21,064 nt of DNA from a virus: positions 1 to 21,064 of IMG/VR virus record IMGVR_UViG_3300030012_001439; one strand, 5' to 3'. Of this stretch, positions 15,603-20,925 are shown in pieces. A model generated the notes under the pieces. It was given only the letters and a program-made list of their open reading frames with translations, was not told the origin of the DNA and ran no database searches. Position 1 is the stretch's first letter. Every line of letters starts with the position of its first letter. Position numbers and translations under genes: made by a program.

Positions 15603-15965
15603 CTACTTTTTCTTACCACCTTTTGCTCCACCTTTAGCCATACCTTTTTTCATCATAGCTCCACCCATAGCCATACCCTTTTTCTTAGGATTGTCTACAG
15701 AGCTTTTAACCATGCCACCTACATTAAAGGTCATAACCTTACCACCTTTAGCATATGCTTTCTTCTTAGGCATCATAGCTCCACCTTTAGCCATACCTTT
15801 TTTCTTTTTAGCCATACCACCTTTATTCATTTTGCCTTTACCATCAGCAGCGTAAAAAGGAACCATTTTTCCATCTGGACCTTTTACCATTTTTAAGCCA
15901 CCTTTAGACATGCCTTTCTTTTTCATTTTGGCTCCACCCATTGAATAACCTTTTTTCTTCATCAT
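15603..15965 (-). CDS. Met/Lys/Gly repeat protein
   Basis: A 120-residue low-complexity protein with about 35 Lys and 19 Met. It is built from degenerate copies of KKKGMAKGG and KGGAMM: GYSMGGAKM, KKKGMSKGG, KKKKGMAKGGAMM, KKKAYAKGG, KKKGMAMGGAMM, KKGMAKGGAKGGKKK. A non-repeat island (VKGPDGKMVPFYAADGKG) and MTFNVGGMVKSS break the array. The ATG overlaps the upstream stop by four bases (ATGA). No globular fold is expected. The repeats could neutralise packaged DNA or bind RNA or membranes. I have seen similar Met-Lys-Gly proteins in marine phages but know no function. Confidence 0.7.
   Translation of the reverse strand: MMKKKGYSMGGAKMKKKGMSKGGLKMVKGPDGKMVPFYAADGKGKMNKGGMAKKKKGMAKGGAMMPKKKAYAKGGKVMTFNVGGMVKSSVDNPKKKGMAMGGAMMKKGMAKGGAKGGKKK
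15603..15965 (-). repeat. Degenerate coding repeat (KKKGMAKGG units)
   Basis: At DNA level the same gene carries repeated blocks such as CCACCTTTAGCCATACC on the plus strand (for example near 15629, 15782 and, diverged, 15898). The units vary in length and codon choice, so this looks like old internal duplication under amino-acid selection rather than a fresh tandem expansion. Confidence 0.55.
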
Positions 15966-16645
15966 TGTTCTTGATCCTCACTATATAAATTGTTAAAGAC
16001 TCGTTGCGTATCCCATACGTAGTCTACGTTTTCTTTTGAATTATAGATGTTTTGATTAGGTCTGAAGTCTGGCGCACCTTGACCTGTCTCAAACCATGCT
16101 GGGTGAGTTACTCTCACTCTGTTATTGGGTAACGCAACTATGTTACCAGTGTATTCACCAGCATCTAACAACTCTAGTACATGAGATTGTTTATGTTGTG
16201 CTGGATCGTCTGCTACTTCACTATCTGTATAGTCAACAGTAAAATAATATTTAGCTGGATAGAACTCACCATCTACCTTTGCTATCCAAGGAGCTGGTGA
16301 TGCTCTTTCTATCTTATAGACACTATGTGTATGAGACATACAATCCCAAGGTTGTGCTAAATATGGTGGTAACTCTGTAGGCCATTCGTCTAAAGGGGTA
16401 TCTGCTACAAGTGCCGTTAGAGGCATTCTAGCCCACATAGCACCACCATGTACATTTGGTTCATCGTTGTAGTCTGATTCACATCCTGTAAATATAACTT
16501 GAAAGCTTAGAGTTCTGTTTGGCATTGTTGTTACAGCTACAACCATACAATGTAAGAACTCGCCATGATACTCTTCGTAATTCTTAGTATATTCTCTTCT
16601 TACCCATGCTTTGAAATAGGGTATGCTGCTTTGTAAATACGGCAT
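15962..16645 (-). CDS. Conserved hypothetical protein (227 aa)
   Basis: The only mid-sized globular protein in the small-gene cluster. It starts MPYLQSSIPYFKAWVRREYT and contains VVAVTTMPNRTLSFQVIFTG, NVHGGAMWARMPLTALVADT, YLAQPWDCMSHTHSVYKIE, KYYFTVDYTDSEVADDPAQH and TGNIVALPNNRVRVTHPAWF. Many aromatic and His residues (HSHxH-like around MSHTHSV, also HKQSH) could bind a metal, but no catalytic family is certain. I recognise the sequence as a strongly conserved marine-phage protein of unknown function. The stop overlaps the next start, so it is coupled with the Met/Lys/Gly protein. Its balanced amino-acid use sets it apart from the basic neighbours. Confidence 0.65.
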   Translation of the reverse strand: MPYLQSSIPYFKAWVRREYTKNYEEYHGEFLHCMVVAVTTMPNRTLSFQVIFTGCESDYNDEPNVHGGAMWARMPLTALVADTPLDEWPTELPPYLAQPWDCMSHTHSVYKIERASPAPWIAKVDGEFYPAKYYFTVDYTDSEVADDPAQHKQSHVLELLDAGEYTGNIVALPNNRVRVTHPAWFETGQGAPDFRPNQNIYNSKENVDYVWDTQRVFNNLYSEDQEQ

Positions 16646-16660
16646 TTAACATGCTCTTTC

Positions 16661-16951
16661 TTATTTGTTATGCTCTTTTTTAAGCTGTGCTTTAGCTGAT
16701 TTAAACGCTGCTGCTATAGCTGTCTTACCCATTACCTTAGCTCTTTGTTCAGCTACAGTAAGTATTTGGATCTTTCGAGCATATGGTTTCTTAATCTTTC
16801 TTACTTTTGCTATTGTAGCTCTTGCATCAGCCATTGTAGCAAATTTAATTGATACAGTATCTTTAGGGTTTTCATCTGTATAAAGTCTACGTCCAGAACC
16901 TTTAGGTTTTTTTCCTGTACCTACTTTAGGATCTCTTTTTCTTTTTGCCAT
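16661..16951 (-). CDS. Basic protein, DUF5824-like
   Basis: I choose the ATG at 16949-16951 over a TTG two codons upstream, giving 96 residues that begin MAKRKRDPKVGTGKKPKGSG. The middle reads RRLYTDENPKDTVSIKFATM, ADARATIAKVRKIKKPYARK and IQILTVAEQRAKVMGKTAI. This is a recognisable domain of unknown function that I associate with marine phages and algal or giant viruses (I believe DUF5824). It is strongly basic with a Lys-rich tail. The start lies inside the last 26 bases of the upstream mini-gene. Role unknown; nucleic-acid binding is plausible. Confidence 0.7.
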   Translation of the reverse strand: MAKRKRDPKVGTGKKPKGSGRRLYTDENPKDTVSIKFATMADARATIAKVRKIKKPYARKIQILTVAEQRAKVMGKTAIAAAFKSAKAQLKKEHNK

Positions 16952-17063
16952 TACCAACTAAACCTTTTAAAGTCTTTGCCTGACCTTGGTGTGTTTTTAC
17001 AGCTTTGTTTAAACCTTTTATAACACCTTTTACTTTTTTCTTATTACCTTTTGATAAAGCCAT
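16926..17063 (-). CDS. Tiny Lys-rich protein (45 aa)
   Basis: ATG at 17061-17063 with AAGG eight bases upstream; TAA at 16926-16928. The product, beginning MALSKGNKKKVKGVIKGLNK and continuing AVKTHQGQAKTLKGL, is almost entirely a basic amphipathic helix with a KKKKRS end. It overlaps the next gene by 26 bases in another frame. The good ribosome site and tiling of the gap between neighbours support it. No known function. Confidence 0.6.
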   Translation of the reverse strand: MALSKGNKKKVKGVIKGLNKAVKTHQGQAKTLKGLVGNGKKKKRS

Positions 17064-17066
17064 TTT

Positions 17067-17162
17067 TTATACCTTACAGTTACATTTGGGTCCACAGTTT
17101 TTATTTAAAACTGCACATCCTATTCTTTTAAAATATCTACATAACCATTTTATTATTTTCAT
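17067..17162 (-). CDS. Cys-rich mini-protein (31 aa)
   Basis: ATG at 17160-17162 behind AAGGAG at 8 bases, TAA at 17067-17069. Sequence starts MKIIKWLCRYFKRIGCAVLN and ends KNCGPKCNCKV: five Cys in 31 residues, with a basic amphipathic N-terminal half. The CGPKCNC end could bind a metal ion or form a disulphide-rich knot; the N-terminal half could sit on a membrane. It is supported by the strong ribosome site and close fit between genes. Confidence 0.6.
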   Translation of the reverse strand: MKIIKWLCRYFKRIGCAVLNKNCGPKCNCKV

Positions 17163-17173
17163 AACTTAACTCC

Positions 17174-17377
17174 TTATACCAATACTGTAGCTAATGATAA
17201 AAGTATAACAATTAGAACTATCCATACCCAATTATCTTTACAAAGTTGAAAAATATTCCAAGTATAGGCTTCGTTCCATAGAGTATTAGGATCATCTTTT
17301 ACAAACTCACCTTTTTTATTTCTAGCTCTTTTTCTATGTTTTAATATACTATCTAATAAGTTTTTCTTTAAAATCAT
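17174..17377 (-). CDS. Small C-terminally anchored membrane protein
   Basis: I start it at the ATG at 17375-17377, one base after the upstream stop, giving 67 residues; a longer frame would overlap the upstream gene by 41 bases. The N-terminal part is basic (MILKKNLLDSILKHRKRARN). Residues 27-45 contain several Trp and acidic residues. The last 22 (DNWVWIVLIVILLSLATVLV) form one membrane helix ending at the C-terminus. This is a tail-anchored layout, cytoplasmic head and membrane tail. Possible small holin, antiholin or envelope modifier; nothing decisive. Confidence 0.6.
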   Translation of the reverse strand: MILKKNLLDSILKHRKRARNKKGEFVKDDPNTLWNEAYTWNIFQLCKDNWVWIVLIVILLSLATVLV

Positions 17378-17378
17378 T

Positions 17379-17741
17379 TTATTTACTATTCCTTGGGTCA
17401 ATAAGTTCCATATGATCACGATTCATAAATTTAATAGTATTTTCTAATAAAGCTAGTCTTTGTTGTAAATCAGTAATTTTACCTATTGTCAAAGTTAAAC
17501 TTTCTGTCTCTTCCCAAAGTTCTTCTATTTCCTCAAACGCACTATCGATATAATCCATATTGTCTTTTACATCACGCTTAAGGTTGACATTATCTTCTAC
17601 AGCCATTTTACTAGCAAACTGTTGTACAGATTCTTCTAAGCTTGCTATAGTAGCAGCTTGCTGAGATACCCACCATACACCACCTGCTAGTTGTATAGCC
17701 ATTGCAGCCACGAGAGCTACTGGTAATTTTAAGTTATCCAT
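17379..17741 (-). CDS. N-anchored coiled-coil membrane protein
   Basis: A 120-residue protein with one N-terminal membrane helix (LPVALVAAMAIQLAGGVWWV, residues 6-25) and then an acidic heptad-like stretch to the end (QFASKMAVEDNVNLKRDVKD, EEIEELWEETESLTLTIGKI, DLQQRLALLENTIKFMNRD). The topology, a short inner-membrane anchor and long coiled coil, is what an inner-membrane spanin subunit (i-spanin, Rz-like) would show, but small phage membrane factors look alike. It is followed one base later by the tail-anchored gene, so they may act together. Confidence 0.6.
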   Translation of the reverse strand: MDNLKLPVALVAAMAIQLAGGVWWVSQQAATIASLEESVQQFASKMAVEDNVNLKRDVKDNMDYIDSAFEEIEELWEETESLTLTIGKITDLQQRLALLENTIKFMNRDHMELIDPRNSK

Positions 17742-17766
17742 TTGTATGTTTGCCTTTTAATTAAAG

Positions 17767-18066
17767 TTAACATCTCCACCGTCTTCTTGCTTGCCTTAAT
17801 CTTGAGTTAGGATTTTTAGCTGCTTTAGGAAACTTCTTCATTTGTCCTGCTGATCTAGCACAAAATGACTTTCTTCTAGCAGCTCTCTTACCTTTAGGAT
17901 TCTTTTCAGTAACAGCAGTCTTAAGTTTAGAACCAGGATTTTTACGTCTGTATGCAGCTACACCTTTAGCTGTCATACCAGCACCTTTTTTAGTTGGACG
18001 CTTGTGACCACCTTTAATGGTCAATCCTTTCATTCCAGTGCCTTTACGCTTCTTCCTCGCAGCCAT
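17767..18066 (-). CDS. Very basic conserved viral protein (DUF6321-like)
   Basis: A 99-residue protein, ATG overlapping the HNH stop (TGATG). The N-terminus is Lys/Arg rich (MAARKKRKGTGMKGLTIKGG). The core AGMTAKGVAAYRRKNPGSKL, KTAVTEKNPKGKRAARRKSF, CARSAGQMKKFPKAAKNPNS and the RRRWRC end match a domain of unknown function I have met in marine phages and large DNA viruses (I believe DUF6321). Two Cys, in SFCARSAG and at the last residue, may pair or bind metal. The high positive charge fits DNA or RNA binding. Confidence 0.7.
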   Translation of the reverse strand: MAARKKRKGTGMKGLTIKGGHKRPTKKGAGMTAKGVAAYRRKNPGSKLKTAVTEKNPKGKRAARRKSFCARSAGQMKKFPKAAKNPNSRLRQARRRWRC

Positions 18067-18353
18067 CAGCTTTTCCTTTTACCATTACCATATTTCTTAG
18101 AATTAGTTTTTCTAGAAAAAGATCTGTTAGACTTAGCAGACTTAACCCTTAGATTAGACTTTCGATTATCTTTAGGATTACCATTCTTATGATCTACTTC
18201 TTTGCCATCACCTTTTTTTACAACACCCTTTTTTTCTAAAATCCTTCTAGCTTTCTTACGACTAGAATTAGCAGCCCTACTAGATGCTGGTGATCTAAGG
18301 GCTACTTCTCTTTCTCTTTTATAATTTCTTTTATAATTAGAACTACTAGGCAT
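18066..18353 (-). CDS. HNH-type small nuclease-like protein
   Basis: I prefer the internal ATG at 18351-18353 (95 residues, MPSSSNYKRNYKREREVALR) because the first ATG, nine codons earlier, has no ribosome site and the family begins with this motif; AGGA lies upstream of the chosen start. A basic helix (SSRKKARRILEKKGVVKKGD) leads to EVDHKNGNPKDNRKSNLRV, the core of an HNH motif with Asp54-His55, Asn63 and Asn67. It lacks zinc-binding Cys pairs. Small HNH proteins beside packaging genes often assist terminase cutting, but here it is about 4 kb from terL. Catalytic activity is not certain. Confidence 0.75.
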   Translation of the reverse strand: MPSSSNYKRNYKREREVALRSPASSRAANSSRKKARRILEKKGVVKKGDGKEVDHKNGNPKDNRKSNLRVKSAKSNRSFSRKTNSKKYGNGKRKS

Positions 18354-18399
18354 TATTGGTTGAATCCTTGTAATTATCATTTATTCATTAAAATTAAGT

Positions 18400-18765
18400 T
18401 TATTTATATTTACTTTTTTTACCAAATAAAGATAATATAAAGTTCATTATACCTCTACCTATTTCTGTAGGTGTTGGTAAAAGCCAACCTAAAAGTAATA
18501 AAAGCATTACCCAAGGTGGTATGTTTGTATTTATAATATCTAATCTTCCCACTGATCCTGTTTCTACTTCTTTTATTACTTCAGTTTGAATAACATCTCT
18601 GCCTGCAGTAGCCTCTTCAGTCTGCTCAACACTCACCCCTGATTGTCTATTCTCTGCACCTATTTGTGCATTGCTATTTACAGTTGGACCATCTGAACTT
18701 CCAAAGGGAATTAGAGACATAAGACCACACCCAGACAATAAAAAACAAAGAACTAACCATCTCAT
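18400..18765 (-). CDS. Lipoprotein with C-terminal membrane helix, possible u-spanin
   Basis: A 121-residue protein. The N-terminus MRWLVLCFLLSGC is a lipoprotein signal with lipobox Leu-Ser-Gly-Cys13. The mature part is a polar, Gln/Glu/Thr-rich segment (VNSNAQIGAENRQSGVSVEQ, then DVIQTEVIKEVETGSVGRLD). After a Pro-Pro it enters a membrane helix (WVMLLLLLGWLLP, about residue 87-99) and ends amphipathic and Lys-rich. An outer-membrane lipid anchor plus an inner-membrane helix in one chain is the design of unimolecular spanins such as T1 gp11, which fuse the two membranes at lysis. Position after endolysin and holin-like genes fits. The function is inferred. Confidence 0.65.
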   Translation of the reverse strand: MRWLVLCFLLSGCGLMSLIPFGSSDGPTVNSNAQIGAENRQSGVSVEQTEEATAGRDVIQTEVIKEVETGSVGRLDIINTNIPPWVMLLLLLGWLLPTPTEIGRGIMNFILSLFGKKSKYK

Positions 18766-18992
18766 TATTTATCTCTCAATGCTTGTTCTATATTATCTAG
18801 TTTATTAAAAATTGCCTTAACAGTTTCTTTTAGCTCTTTCATTTCTCTATCATAGGCTAATGTAGCAGATTCATATTTTGCTTGTAGTACAGCTATATCT
18901 CTTTCATTTTTAGTTGACTTCATAAATAAAAACCAAACAACAAAAGCAAGAGGTGCAGCTAACCACTGTATTATGAATTGAAGCATTTCCAT
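18765..18992 (-). CDS. Holin-like one-helix membrane protein
   Basis: Start taken at the ATG at 18990-18992, one base after the upstream stop and with AGAGG at about eight bases (75 residues, MEMLQFIIQWLAAPLAFVVW). A longer frame would run back into the previous gene. One membrane helix (residues 4-24) is followed by a charged coiled coil (KNERDIAVLQAKYESATLAY, then KELKETVKAIFNKLDNIEQA). Position between the endolysin region and the spanin candidate suggests a holin or holin regulator, but no catalytic or signature motif exists, so this is a context-based call. Confidence 0.6.
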   Translation of the reverse strand: MEMLQFIIQWLAAPLAFVVWFLFMKSTKNERDIAVLQAKYESATLAYDREMKELKETVKAIFNKLDNIEQALRDK

Positions 18993-18993
18993 G

Positions 18994-19197
18994 CTATTGC
19001 CTCTGATCTTTATGGTAGCAATCAAACTGCAAGCCTAGATATTTATTCTCTTCATATTTTTTCCAGTTTGCATTTTGAGCAATTATTTGACACTGTTGCT
19101 CAGTAAACAGCTCTTGCATAATATACTGATTGCCTGTGTATACCCACTCTTCTCCAGTGTTACCCCACATACTTATAACTAATAAAAACTCTTTCAT
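18994..19197 (-). CDS. Small conserved protein in the lysis cluster
   Basis: A 67-residue protein overlapping the endolysin stop (TAATG). The motif SMWGNTGEEWVYTGNQYIMQ, then FTEQQCQIIAQNANWKKYEE and YLGLQFDCYHK is one I recognise from marine phages near lysis genes. Two Cys residues (about 36 and 60) and several Trp/Tyr suggest a small compact fold, perhaps with a disulphide. The first ten residues are hydrophobic but too short for a clear signal peptide. Function unknown. Confidence 0.65.
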   Translation of the reverse strand: MKEFLLVISMWGNTGEEWVYTGNQYIMQELFTEQQCQIIAQNANWKKYEENKYLGLQFDCYHKDQRQ

Positions 19198-19664
19198 TAC
19201 ATTAATTCAAAATGAGGTGCATCAATAAAGGGTCTACGACCTTGAGATCTTCTAAGATCTACATAAGCCATCATAGCGTCTTCTGCACTTCCTGGATAGG
19301 ATCTTATATCTCCTTCAGACCATGCAGCACCCCATTTAATAGAAGCACCTGTTTCTCTTGCTGCTTCAGCAAATGCATCACAGATATCATCATATAAATT
19401 TAACTCCCATGATACATCTGATCCTATATAGGCTACAACATCAACTGCATGGCTAAAGCCATCATCTTGTAGTAAATGCTTACTAGCCATTGTTTGAGAT
19501 CTACCAGCCGCTACATTAGCTTTTTGTTCCTCTAAAGTTCTTACACCTTGAGTAACTCCAAAGTCTACCTTTGTAAGTTGGATAGCTCTTTCAACAACTC
19601 CTGTCATTGCAGGATGAACACCTTCTAGTTTATCTAATGATCTTTGGCTTAATCTAAAAGTCAA
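19197..19664 (-). CDS. Endolysin, M15-type peptidoglycan peptidase
   Basis: A 155-residue protein with the pattern of VanY/T5-type M15 peptidases: RLSQRSLDKLEGVHPAM at the start, TQGVRTLEEQKANVAAG around residue 39, then SKHLLQDDGFSHAVDVV with His63 and Asp75, and the terminal DAPHFELM with His151. These three are the expected zinc ligands. It should cut peptide bonds in peptidoglycan cross-links to release progeny. Translation starts at TTG (19662-19664), preceded by AGGAGCTGGGAG; the next Met (residue 20) would delete the conserved N-terminus. No signal peptide is visible, so it depends on a holin. Confidence 0.88.
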   Translation of the reverse strand: MTFRLSQRSLDKLEGVHPAMTGVVERAIQLTKVDFGVTQGVRTLEEQKANVAAGRSQTMASKHLLQDDGFSHAVDVVAYIGSDVSWELNLYDDICDAFAEAARETGASIKWGAAWSEGDIRSYPGSAEDAMMAYVDLRRSQGRRPFIDAPHFELM

Positions 19665-19916
19665 TTACTCCCAGCTCCTTTTTCTTTGTGGATCTAGAAC
19701 ATCATTTGCTGAAAGCATACCTTCAAGGTACATAGATCTTTCTATTCTGTCTAGAGATTCCCAGTTGTCAGTATCTTGATAGTATTTCTCTCTGGTATAA
19801 AAGACTTCACTTCGGGGTATGTGCATCTTAGCTAAACTTCTAATATCATCGCCAGCTAGAGCAAGATAGAATTGAGAAATAATATCGTCTTGTTTGTGAG
19901 TCTTTAGTTTAGTCAT
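19665..19916 (-). CDS. First gene of the late operon, unknown function
   Basis: An 83-residue protein from the ATG at 19914-19916; a longer frame starting at TTG (19956-19958) would lie inside the promoter -35 box and is rejected. The body is helical and acidic-to-neutral (HKQDDIISQFYLALAGDDIR, SLAKMHIPRSEVFYTREKYY, QDTDNWESLDRIERSMYLEG). I have seen the MHIPRSEVFY motif in marine phages beside endolysin genes, without an assigned function. The promoter at 19930-19958 would start RNA only about seven bases before this ATG, so the first gene may be translated almost leaderless. Confidence 0.6.
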   Translation of the reverse strand: MTKLKTHKQDDIISQFYLALAGDDIRSLAKMHIPRSEVFYTREKYYQDTDNWESLDRIERSMYLEGMLSANDVLDPQRKRSWE

Positions 19917-19929
19917 TTGAATAGCTACA

Positions 19930-19958
19930 GTTATACCATATGTTTTTAAGATTGTCAA
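19930..19958 (-). promoter_or_regulatory. Strong proximal late promoter
   Basis: Minus strand: TTGACA at 19953-19958, 17-base spacer, TATAAC at 19930-19935, with TG-G directly before it (extended -10). It shares TATGGTATAACTGTA with the capsid promoter. The predicted start is near 19923, only seven or so bases before the first gene. Confidence 0.85.
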
Positions 19959-19965
19959 GGCTTTT

Positions 19966-20016
19966 TTAACATATTTGTATTATTTCCTTAAAGTGGTGCG
20001 ACAAAAAATTAACCAT
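19966..20016 (-). CDS. Possible 16-codon leader peptide
   Basis: A short frame (MVNFLSHHFKEIIQIC) begins at the ATG at 20014-20016 with AAAGGTGA upstream and ends at 19966-19968. It would be carried only on transcripts from the distal promoter at 20137-20164. Two His and two Ile do not make a clear attenuator code. It may be chance. Confidence 0.15.
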   Translation of the reverse strand: MVNFLSHHFKEIIQIC

Positions 20017-20046
20017 ATCATCATCACCTTTGATTATTCTTATACT

Positions 20047-20131
20047 TTAAGTATTACTTAGAGTATTACTAACTAAAAGGTATTACTTGATAGGTGATAA
20101 GACTTAGAGTATACCTTTAAGTATTACTTAA
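20047..20131. repeat. Operator-like palindromic repeat cluster
   Basis: TTAAGTATTACTTA occurs at 20047-20060 and again, extended to the perfect odd palindrome TTAAGTA-T-TACTTAA, at 20117-20131, 70 bases apart. Two partial copies lie between: GAGTATTACTAA (20061-20072) and AGGTATTACTTG (20079-20090). The second full copy covers the predicted start site (about 20130) of the distal promoter. The layout is that of multiple binding sites for a dimeric phage regulator. Confidence 0.65.
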
Positions 20132-20136
20132 TGTAT

Positions 20137-20164
20137 ATTATACCACAAATTTACAAAATGTCAA
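20137..20164 (-). promoter_or_regulatory. Distal late promoter with consensus boxes
   Basis: Minus strand: perfect TTGACA at 20159-20164, 16-base spacer, perfect TATAAT at 20137-20142, with TG-G before the -10 box. Its start site falls within the palindrome at 20117-20131, which suggests repressor control. It reads leftward toward the lysis, packaging and virion genes. Confidence 0.85.
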
Positions 20165-20258
20165 GACTTTTTTATAAAAATAGTAAAATAATTTTAAATA
20201 GTTGTAAAAATATCTGTACTATCTGTCTGTAAACCTATAAAACACGTTGTGGTTTACA

Positions 20259-20270
20259 TTGTGATCACAA
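20259..20270. repeat. 12-bp perfect palindrome TTGTGATCACAA
   Basis: Perfect 12-base palindrome in an AT-rich setting upstream of both late promoters. It contains TGTGA and TCACA half-sites like those of CRP-family sites but without the usual 6-base gap, so a different dimeric regulator is more likely. Confidence 0.5.
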
Positions 20271-20895
20271 ATTTTACTACAGAATCACTGGGACTCTACC
20301 CTAGATTTAGCCAAATTTGGTCATGTACCCCCTTTTTGTTGCAGGTATGGTGCAACTAGCTGTAGTGACAGACTGTCGCACCCTTGTAAAACAGACTGTA
20401 TACCCTCTAACCCCTTGTTTTTAAAGTAAAAAACCTAAATTCTGGCAGAGCGTGTACATACGGTACGCACCGCCCCCCAGTGGCGCATGCTGCACCCATG
20501 CAACACCTGTTGCAAAAATGTCACACAGTCACAGTAGTAGGGTTTCAGCTGGGAAATCTGCCCCGATTGTATACAATTGTATCTCATTGTACTGACAGAC
20601 CGATATTTCAGACAGTTTAACACAGTAATAAGGGAAATGTGTACAATCTTGCATTTTTAAAACAATTGAAAACATTTGTATTCAACAGCATTAAACTGAC
20701 AGATTTCCAGACAGTAAGAACCAATTGTATACTATACCCTCAGATTATGACTTTCAGAGACCCCACCCCATCTGAGCTAGGTTTGTATGCTGTTGTATTC
20801 TATTGCACTAAGTTAGCCAAAGATAATACAATTGGATACAATGGTATACTAAATAGCACCAGCTGGGCTGGATATCTGCCGTATATCCTCAATAT

Positions 20896-20925
20896 GCTCT
20901 CAGAGGCTCTCAGAGGCTCACTGAG
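20896..20925. repeat. Three tandem 10-bp palindromic units
   Basis: GCTCTCAGAG at 20896-20905, again at 20906-20915, then GCTCACTGAG at 20916-20925. Each unit holds an odd palindrome (CTCT-C-AGAG or CTCA-C-TGAG), and the third copy keeps its palindrome although two bases changed. The period of 10 is close to one DNA turn, so bound proteins would stack on one face. Confidence 0.6.

Noticed and set aside
17378-17419. Longer N-terminus of the tail-anchored membrane protein
   Set aside because: It would overlap the upstream coiled-coil gene by 41 bases, while the ATG at 17377 follows the upstream stop by one base.
19916-19958. TTG start extending the first late gene to 97 residues
   Set aside because: The TTG coincides with the -35 box of a strong promoter and lacks a ribosome site; the ATG at 19916 is preferred.
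20435-20623. Leftward frame of 62 codons
   Set aside because: No credible protein pattern, no ribosome site, and it spans palindromes; likely chance.
20896-20925. CRISPR-like array
   Set aside because: Only three contiguous 10-bp units with no spacers; not a CRISPR.
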